Below are positions 13,995 through 18,807 of a DNA stretch of 18,807 nt, in pieces. The notes below the pieces were generated by a model. It saw only the letters and a program-made list of their open reading frames with translations. It was not told the origin of the DNA and did not search any database. The stretch covers positions 1 to 18,807 of the forward strand of contig JAJYPA010000111.1 of assembly GCA_021795795.1 (NCBI GenBank), in the 5' to 3' direction. Source of the DNA: Pseudomonadota bacterium. GTDB taxonomy: Bacteria > Pseudomonadota > Gammaproteobacteria > Halothiobacillales > Halothiobacillaceae. Every line of letters begins with the position of its first letter. Position 1 is the first letter of the stretch. The position numbers were made by a program, and so were the translations under genes.

Positions 13995-15788
13995 TCAGCG
14001 ATTGGCACAATAACCAAAATCAGCCGTACTCCCGGGAGATAAAGTGGCATTCCAGTCGATCCCCTGAACGGACAATTGGGTACCATCCAGCACTGAAATC
14101 TCTGCGTTCCACACGGTGTAGATCATGCCGTCTCGAGGCACTACCGTGCGCCATAAGACTGGCTGAATGGTGTTATTCCTCACATCAACCTGCATGCAGT
14201 AACCGGCACCCCAGTCACTTGTTTTTGTCAGCACGGGACTCAATATGATTGCCGCAGGTTCTGGGGACGGCGCAGGATCGGGTGTCGGGGCAGGCGTGGG
14301 ATCAGGCGTCGATGTCGGGTTGGGAGTCGGCGCAGGTTGTGTTTTCCGGATAGCACAATAACCGAACGTTGCCTGCTGGCTCGGTTGCAGCAGTTTGTTT
14401 GACATGTCCCCCACAGCAGAGAGCGTGGTGTCGTCTGTTGTGAGTACTACATTCCAAGAATTGGTCAAAGCATCGTTAAATGCAAATGAAACTGCCCAGT
14501 CTGCCGTCCGTTGACTTACATTGGTGATTGTCACCGTGTCGCAGTAACCGGCCTCCCAGTCAGTATAAACCACGTTCTTGAGCGTATACTCGCCCTCCTT
14601 CAACACCCCAGTAGGTGTGGGTGTGGGTGTGGGTGTGGGTGTGGTGGAATCACCCCAAAGATCCTGGAGTTTAGCAAGTTTATCCGGCCATATGGTCTGC
14701 CAGTCGTCTTCGAGCAGCCCGCCGGTATCCCCACTGTTCGGATTCCAGGACCAGTAAAACGAATTGCGGATGTTCTTTTGCTCCATCCAGTTGATCAGGG
14801 CATCAAACCAGATCTTTTCAATCGCCGAGCCGCCATGCCCGTAATGACTGCCAAATTCGGTCGGTGCGACTGTGTAACCAAGACCCACAGCAAAGCCGAA
14901 CTGCGCATTCCAGATGGCGGGCATGTTTGTAGGAAAACTCGGATCGTTGAAATAAGGCTGCAAGTAAACGTCAGGCCCATAGACATGGGGTGCCAGAACC
15001 AACTTGTCTTGCGGGATGCTCAATGGCGTACATTGAATTGGGGCTATATTGCCGCCCCACCACGCATTTTCCGGGCTGGAACATCCCGACTGGCTACCAA
15101 TGCCCTCGACGAAAACAAGTGCTTTGGGATCAGAAGCCAGCACGACGTTCGAGGCACGCTCTGCAGCGAGATTCCAATCGGTCGCCGTGTTGCCCGTTCC
15201 CCACGTGGCCGCACCATGCGGTTCGTTCTTCAGATCGATACCCAAAAAATGAACCACGTTTTTGTAACGGCTAGCCAAAAACTCAAGATCATTCAACCAT
15301 TGTTGCTCTGTATACCCATCCGTATACCAGAGTTCCGAGATAGCGTTGTCATCCGGTCGATGGTGGTCAAGCAGAATGTACATACCGGCCTTGTCCAATG
15401 CATCCACGATGTAATCGAGCACTTGAAGGCTGTTTTTATTATTCAGTTCAGGGTTCAGTCCATAATCGACACTGTTGACCGGCACACCGTGGATTGCGTT
15501 GGGCGCCAGCGGCAGACGCACGGCGTTGATACCCAAAGATTTTATCTGCACGATCATGTCTTTGACATTTCGGGCCCACAACCCATGTGGAACATGGTTT
15601 GCGGTCTCAAAGCCGAACCAGTTCACCCCATGAAGTTCGATGACCTGCCCTTGATCATCATGAATCTGGCCTGCATCGACATAAAAAGCCTCTGCGCGCG
15701 GTATCTCCAATAGCATGAATAGCAGACCGACGGTACAGATCAGAGATCGTGATGAAAATATAGAAAGTGTGCGCTGTACATGTTTCAT
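13995..15788 (-). CDS. Secreted GH5 cellulase with two C-terminal CBM2-like modules
   Basis: A 597-residue protein. The ATG at 15788 is chosen because it opens a proper signal peptide (KHVQRTL, a hydrophobic core, probable cleavage after RAEA34) and has an AGGTAGG sequence 10 bases upstream; a TTG 39 bases earlier is the alternative. Residues ~35-378 form a GH5 endoglucanase-type domain: LHGVNWFG, AVRLPLAP, LLDHHRPD, the acid/base Glu189 in LKNEPHG and the nucleophile Glu311 in APTEFGSHYG. A Thr-Pro linker (~382-393) leads to a CBM2-like module (~395-480), then a Pro-rich linker and a second CBM2-like module (~516-597), both with the DW..GYC opening and the FGYCA ending. It should cleave beta-1,4-glucan outside the cell. 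It is transcribed toward the bcs operon, and its leader carries a c-di-GMP riboswitch. Confidence 0.92.
   Translation of the reverse strand: MKHVQRTLSIFSSRSLICTVGLLFMLLEIPRAEAFYVDAGQIHDDQGQVIELHGVNWFGFETANHVPHGLWARNVKDMIVQIKSLGINAVRLPLAPNAIHGVPVNSVDYGLNPELNNKNSLQVLDYIVDALDKAGMYILLDHHRPDDNAISELWYTDGYTEQQWLNDLEFLASRYKNVVHFLGIDLKNEPHGAATWGTGNTATDWNLAAERASNVVLASDPKALVFVEGIGSQSGCSSPENAWWGGNIAPIQCTPLSIPQDKLVLAPHVYGPDVYLQPYFNDPSFPTNMPAIWNAQFGFAVGLGYTVAPTEFGSHYGHGGSAIEKIWFDALINWMEQKNIRNSFYWSWNPNSGDTGGLLEDDWQTIWPDKLAKLQDLWGDSTTPTPTPTPTPTGVLKEGEYTLKNVVYTDWEAGYCDTVTITNVSQRTADWAVSFAFNDALTNSWNVVLTTDDTTLSAVGDMSNKLLQPSQQATFGYCAIRKTQPAPTPNPTSTPDPTPAPTPDPAPSPEPAAIILSPVLTKTSDWGAGYCMQVDVRNNTIQPVLWRTVVPRDGMIYTVWNAEISVLDGTQLSVQGIDWNATLSPGSTADFGYCANR
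14614..14643. repeat. In-frame hexanucleotide repeat in the cellulase linker
   Basis: Five tandem GTGTGG units (plus strand) encode the alternating Thr-Pro linker between the GH5 domain and the first CBM2-like module. Because the unit is six bases, slippage would add or remove Thr-Pro pairs without breaking the frame, so linker length could vary but expression would not be switched off. Confidence 0.85.
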
Positions 15789-15854
15789 GGCGGAGTAACC
15801 TACCTCTAGAAAATGCACGATGACCAATGACTGAGTTCACCGGAATGGAATTCT

Positions 15855-15955
15855 GGTGGTAGCCCGGCTGCCGTCTCGAAGCAAGCACACCTCGCTTGCG
15901 CCAAGGACGACCCGTGGCTTTGCGTCACCGGCTTTCGCGCGGGTTTGCCTTTTGA
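15855..15955 (-). ncRNA. Class I cyclic-di-GMP riboswitch aptamer (GEMM-I) in the cellulase leader
   Basis: Reading the minus strand from ~15955, the conserved GEMM-I blocks occur in order: AAGGCAAACC, a short stem capped by a GAAA tetraloop, GACGCAAAGCCACGGGTC, a longer second arm, and GACGGCAGCCGGGCTACC. The second arm contains an exact six-base stem (15899-15894 with 15886-15881) and is closed by GTC/GAC. GGC and GCC flanking the first hairpin can pair, and the GAAA loop can dock into the second arm as in known c-di-GMP-I aptamers. The aptamer ends ~66 bases before the GH5 cellulase ATG, inside its untranslated leader. No terminator hairpin follows, which points to translational control. 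The sign of regulation (on or off) cannot be read directly. Confidence 0.9.
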
Positions 15956-16004
15956 AAAACCTTCCGTTATCAATTCTTATGAAGGATAAATGCTTTTCAT
16001 TCGG

Positions 16005-16034
16005 AGTACACACCCTACACAATATAACAGTCAA
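16005..16034 (-). promoter_or_regulatory. Candidate promoter for the riboswitch-cellulase transcript
   Basis: On the minus strand, TTGACT (16034-16029, 5/6 to -35 consensus) is followed after 18 bases by TGTACT (16010-16005, 4/6 to -10). Transcription would start near 15998, about 40 bases before the aptamer. The -10 is weak; a TATATT overlapping the spacer is an alternative. Confidence 0.35.
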
Positions 16035-16039
16035 GTGAA

Positions 16040-16591
16040 ATTTTGGTGAATGCTTAAAACCCGGGGTGAATATCTGAGTCAAGTGGCAGTTCGAATTGAG
16101 GCTGGAATACTCCGCCCATCACCGTTCGCGAAGCGCGATCCATGATTAAAAACGATCAGCCGCGGAATTACATTTCTTCTTTCCTAGGACCCTGTCAGAC
16201 TTAAGGGAAATCAGCTGCTAATCCATCTGGACGATTCATAGTTCGCCGTTTTTTTGGCAATAGAGCCCACTATTTCCCTGCAAAAGTGGCAAAATCTGCC
16301 CCTCTCAGCTCGATTTCCGCCACGATTCCTAAAGTCCTATAGGCTCCTAGCAAGGTAATCTAATAATGAATTAAACATCCGCTCAAACCATCCGACTTAC
16401 ATTTCCAGCTTATTTATTACAAATACTATTCGAATAAAACATCATTAACGTGCATCCTCCATACTGTCACACTAGAATGCTAACTTGTGAGTAATTAATG
16501 GTGGCTGCTCTCTAACCATTCGTTTCTTCACGACTCCGTGGATATCTGTTAAATCACCACATACTCAAGGTTAACTCAAAGGTTTTATTCG
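16040..16591. other. Non-coding, AT-rich intergenic region
   Basis: About 550 bases upstream of the Tim44-domain gene contain no supported gene. I see a TATTCGAATA palindrome (16424-16433 area), a CCTATAGG palindrome near 16337-16344, a GGTGAAT motif twice between 16045 and 16072, and a TAGAAT that could be a -10 for the downstream gene without a convincing -35. The stretch around 16190-16330 has the look of an insertion-sequence end or leader, but no transposase frame supports that. Confidence 0.4.
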
Positions 16592-17473
16592 ATGTTCGCA
16601 AAAAAAATCTCTCTGATGCTGGTAACCGCATTGATTTTTACCGGTCTGATGCTGTCGCTTGGGGTTCAAACAGCCGATGCGAAGCGGATCGGCGGCGGAG
16701 CTAACTTTGGCTCACAAAAGCAAAGCTTCAGCCGTCAAGCGACGACACCAACAAACCCGGCGAGTGCGCCGACTCGCTCCGCCGCACCGGCTGCTGGTGG
16801 CGCCAGCCGTTGGCTCGGACCCTTGGCGGGTCTGGCAGCGGGCGGTCTGCTGGCGGCCTTGTTTTTTGGTGGCGCGTTTGATGGCCTCAAGCCGATGGAT
16901 TTCATCATCATTGCCCTGTTTGTTCTCGGCGCGTTCATGCTGATCCGGGCACTGCGCAAATCCAGCCAGTCTACGGCTTCGCCCTACGCGCGTTCAACGG
17001 CAGGCGCAATGCCCGGTCAAGCACCGCAACCGTCGAGCATCGGTTCGTTTTCAAACGCCGGATCATCACAAGCCACGCTCCCGAATGCGCCAGTCTGGTT
17101 CAACGAAGATTCCTTCCTGCAGGGCGCCAAGGAGCATTTCACCAATCTGCAACGTGCCTGGGATGCCAACGATCTTAAAACCATGCAGGAATACTTCACC
17201 CCTGACTTGTTTCTGGAACTGGCGCGCGAGCGTGCCCGTATCGGTGACGAAAACAACGTGACCGAAGTACAGAGCCTGAACGCACAACTACTGGACTTGA
17301 GTCGTGAAGGCGAATCGGTTGTGGCGTCTGTCCTCTTCCAAGGTATGGTGCGCGAGAATTACGGCCAGCCTGAGCCAATCGCTGAAATCTGGCATGTTCG
17401 CCACGCGGCGGACTCGGCTCAGGGTGATTGGTTGATTGTCGGCATTCAGCAATACAATCAGTCCATCCACTGA
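16592..17473 (+). CDS. Tim44-like domain membrane protein
   Basis: A 293-residue protein. A signal-like N-terminus (KKISLMLVTALIFTGLML, possible cleavage after ADA near residue 30) is followed by GGGANFGSQKQSF and a Gln/Thr/Ala/Pro-rich low-complexity stretch. Two membrane segments lie at ~75-93 and ~102-120 (LGPLAGLAAGGLLAALFFGG; MDFIIIALFVLGAFMLI). The C-terminal ~130 residues (PVWFNEDSFLQGAKEHFTNLQRAWDANDL onward, with EIWHVRH and GDWLIVGIQQ) form a Tim44-like domain of the NTF2-like fold. Bacterial members are membrane-associated, with import or transport roles suggested only by similarity to mitochondrial Tim44. An AAAGG lies about 10 bases before the ATG. The gene is followed by a strong terminator and is probably monocistronic. 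Confidence 0.87.
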   Translation: MFAKKISLMLVTALIFTGLMLSLGVQTADAKRIGGGANFGSQKQSFSRQATTPTNPASAPTRSAAPAAGGASRWLGPLAGLAAGGLLAALFFGGAFDGLKPMDFIIIALFVLGAFMLIRALRKSSQSTASPYARSTAGAMPGQAPQPSSIGSFSNAGSSQATLPNAPVWFNEDSFLQGAKEHFTNLQRAWDANDLKTMQEYFTPDLFLELARERARIGDENNVTEVQSLNAQLLDLSREGESVVASVLFQGMVRENYGQPEPIAEIWHVRHAADSAQGDWLIVGIQQYNQSIH

Positions 17474-17487
17474 TCAGCTTGATAATC

Positions 17488-17514
17488 AAAAGCCCGGATC
17501 GCCCGGGCTTTTTT
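17488..17514 (+). terminator. Intrinsic terminator of the Tim44-domain gene
   Basis: AGCCCGG (17491-17497) pairs with CCGGGCT (17503-17509) around a five-base loop, extended by AAA/TTT, and ends in a run of six T. It begins 14 bases after the stop. The A-rich left side means it could also work on the minus strand for pssA, which ends at 17542. Confidence 0.9.
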
Positions 17515-17541
17515 GTGATCATGTAAATGTAAATCAAGCGT

Positions 17542-18333
17542 TCACGACGATTTTCTTCTCAGCTTTTGCACCCGACGAGCAATGAACCACAGTGGCGCCG
17601 ACAGCGCATAGGCAGAGGCAATCAGCCATAAGGTAAGCGGAAAGTCCTTCAGCGCGAGCACAAACACCAGAATCAACAAAGGCACGCTCAAGAACGAAAC
17701 ACGAATCTGCGGACTCACGCTCTTGAAACTGTAGTACGGCATGCTCGACACCATCAATAGTCCGGTGACGACGGTTATAATCCAGACCCAACCGATATTT
17801 TCCTGAAATGGAATCCCGTGCTCTTCGAAGAACCAGACCATCCCCATCAGCACAGCAGCAGCAGCGGGTGAAGCCAGACCGACAAAGTACTTCTTGTCGA
17901 CGGTTTCCACCTGAACATTGAAACGCGCCAAGCGAACCGCTGCTGCGGCTACGAACACAAAAGCGCCCAGCATTCCCCAACGGTCATCAATACCGTTCAA
18001 GCTCCACTGGAAGACGATCACTGCCGGAGCCAGGCCAAAGGAAATGACATCGGAAAGAGAGTCGTACTGCACACCGAAATCCGACTGTGTATTGGTCAAC
18101 CTCGCCACGCGACCATCCAGACCATCCAGGATCATGGCTACGAATACGGCCATGGCCGCCTGTTCGAAATCACCTTGAATGGCGCGCAAAATCGCAAAAA
18201 AGCCGGCAAAAAGCGCGCCGGTGGTAAAGAGATTCGGTAACAGGTAAATGGCCTTGCGACGATGTTTTGGCGCCCCGTCATCCGTCATCAGGCTATCCGG
18301 CTCCAAATGCTTTTCCGATTCTTGATCCATCAT
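17542..18333 (-). CDS. pssA: CDP-diacylglycerol-serine O-phosphatidyltransferase
   Basis: A 263-residue integral membrane enzyme that makes phosphatidylserine from CDP-diacylglycerol and serine, the precursor step for phosphatidylethanolamine. The CDP-alcohol phosphatidyltransferase signature DG-x2-AR-x8-G-x3-D-x3-D is complete: D73, G74, A77, R78, G87, D91 and D95. LLPNLFTTGALFAGF and several further hydrophobic helices place it in the inner membrane. It is the Bacillus/PssA-membrane type rather than the E. coli phospholipase-D-like type. The ATG at 18333 has AAGGTG five bases upstream. It lies downstream of ilvC on the same strand, separated by a terminator, and an exact inverted repeat sits in front of it. 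Confidence 0.94.
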   Translation of the reverse strand: MMDQESEKHLEPDSLMTDDGAPKHRRKAIYLLPNLFTTGALFAGFFAILRAIQGDFEQAAMAVFVAMILDGLDGRVARLTNTQSDFGVQYDSLSDVISFGLAPAVIVFQWSLNGIDDRWGMLGAFVFVAAAAVRLARFNVQVETVDKKYFVGLASPAAAAVLMGMVWFFEEHGIPFQENIGWVWIITVVTGLLMVSSMPYYSFKSVSPQIRVSFLSVPLLILVFVLALKDFPLTLWLIASAYALSAPLWFIARRVQKLRRKSS

Positions 18334-18360
18334 GTGGTCACCTTATTCAGTTGATTGCGG

Positions 18361-18380
18361 ACATTCTAAACGCAGAATGT
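18361..18380. promoter_or_regulatory. Exact inverted repeat upstream of pssA
   Basis: ACATTCT (18361-18367) and AGAATGT (18374-18380) are perfect inverse 7-base arms around a six-base spacer, 28-47 bases before the pssA ATG. On the minus strand it includes TAGAAT, a possible -10 box, so a protein bound here could block the promoter. No clear -35 is visible. Regulator unknown. Confidence 0.4.
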
Positions 18381-18414
18381 GACGATCGTGCTGCGAAGCA
18401 GATTCCCCTCAAAT

Positions 18415-18464
18415 AAAAAACCCAAACGGCAGGCTACTCCCTAGGGTAGGCCTATGTTTGGGTT
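18415..18464 (-). terminator. Intrinsic terminator of ilvC
   Basis: On the minus strand AACCCAAAC (18464-18456) pairs with GTTTGGGTT (18427-18419), enclosing an inner AGGC-TAC/GTA-GCCT stem, and is followed by a run of T (18420-18415). It lies about 50 bases after the ilvC stop. Confidence 0.88.
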
Positions 18465-18466
18465 GG

Positions 18467-18487
18467 CCCGGTCCCGCAGGGACCGGG
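18467..18487. repeat. GC-rich hairpin next to the ilvC terminator
   Basis: CCCGGTCCC (18467-18475) and GGGACCGGG (18479-18487) form a perfect 9-base stem around a three-base loop, between the ilvC stop and the terminator. It may protect the mRNA 3' end or pause polymerase in tandem with the terminator. Confidence 0.8.
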
Positions 18488-18512
18488 GCTAGCTCAGCAA
18501 AAAACGATCAGA

Positions 18513-18807
18513 TCAATTACGATCTTTATCGACGATCTTGTTCGCGGTAATCCACGGCATCATGCTACGTAGCTTGGCACCGGTTTGTTCGATCGCATGA
18601 GCCGCATTCTGGCGACGACGCGCTGTCATGGATGGGTAGTTGGTCGCACCTTCCGAGATAAAGGCCTTCGCGTAGTCACCCGACTGAATGCGCGCCAGAG
18701 CTTCACGCATGGCCTGACGCGATTCGGCGTTGATCACTTTAGGGCCAGTCACGTACTCACCATACTCGGCATTGTTGGAAATCGAGTAGTTCATGTTGGC
18801 GATACCG
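18513..18807 (-). CDS. ilvC: Ketol-acid reductoisomerase, C-terminal part (5' end outside window)
   Basis: The minus-strand frame is open to the window edge and encodes the last ~98 residues. [41 protein letters not shown] and the tail [17 protein letters not shown] are diagnostic of the C-terminal knotted domain of class I (short-form) ketol-acid reductoisomerase. The enzyme performs the NADPH-dependent isomeroreduction step of valine, leucine and isoleucine synthesis. The catalytic metal ligands and the NADPH domain lie mostly outside the window. The gene ends at a strong hairpin terminator before pssA. Confidence 0.96.
   Translation of the reverse strand, partial: GIANMNYSISNNAEYGEYVTGPKVINAESRQAMREALARIQSGDYAKAFISEGATNYPSMTARRRQNAAHAIEQTGAKLRSMMPWITANKIVDKDRN

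Noticed and set aside
14511..15713. A 400-codon open frame on the plus strand opposite the GH5 cellulase
   Set aside because: It is fully antisense to a gene with clear GH5 and CBM2 motifs, and its product looks like no known family; it follows from the codon bias of the real gene.
15837..16082. Short frames on both strands (15837-16082 minus, 15856-16038 plus) over the cellulase leader
   Set aside because: They cross the riboswitch aptamer, lack ribosome-binding sites, and encode Arg/Lys/Phe-rich sequence of no known family.
16190..16330. Insertion-sequence end or relic upstream of the Tim44-domain gene
   Set aside because: The composition is suggestive only; there is no transposase fragment, no paired terminal repeat and no target duplication.

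Overview
The window looks like chromosomal DNA of a gammaproteobacterium of moderate GC content. The evidence is the ilvC-pssA neighbourhood, a SohB protease opening with the enterobacterial-type N-terminus, a DUF2789 protein, a DUF3833 lipoprotein beside a chalcone-isomerase-like protein, and a bcsQ-A-B-Z-C cellulose operon. I cannot name the genus. There are no tRNA or rRNA genes, no CRISPR array and no intact mobile element.

Layout. (1) Positions 1-1381, plus strand: the end of a GPH-type sugar/cation symporter-like membrane protein, a DUF3833 lipoprotein and an exported chalcone-isomerase-like protein, packed as one operon. (2) 1382-2701, minus strand: a DUF2789 protein and the SohB membrane protease. 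(3) 2817-12968, minus strand: a compact cellulose synthesis operon in the order bcsQ, a fused bcsA-bcsB gene, bcsZ, bcsC. (4) 12969-13994: about 1 kb without a convincing gene, holding the likely bcs promoter and several palindromes. (5) 13995-15788, minus strand: a secreted GH5 cellulase with two CBM2-like modules. Its leader (about 15855-15955) has the conserved core of a class I cyclic-di-GMP (GEMM-I) riboswitch. (6) 15956-16591: non-coding. (7) 16592-17473, plus strand: a Tim44-domain membrane protein ending at a good intrinsic terminator. (8) 17542 to the end, minus strand: pssA and the 3' end of ilvC, separated by a terminator.

How the genes work together. BcsA has the glycosyltransferase motifs and a PilZ domain with both c-di-GMP-binding motifs, so synthesis should be switched on by c-di-GMP. 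BcsB passes the chain through the periplasm, BcsC forms the outer-membrane exit, BcsZ trims glucan, and BcsQ probably localises or assembles the complex. The neighbouring GH5 cellulase appears to read the same second messenger through its mRNA leader. The locus would then sense c-di-GMP twice: allosterically in the synthase and by riboswitch in the cellulase. This pairing is the most interesting feature of the window. Two protein-level oddities add to it: the BcsA-BcsB fusion keeps the BcsB signal-like segment inside the chain, and BcsQ carries an N-terminal extension resembling BcsR/BcsP. No bcsD, bcsE, bcsF, bcsG or diguanylate cyclase gene is present in the window.
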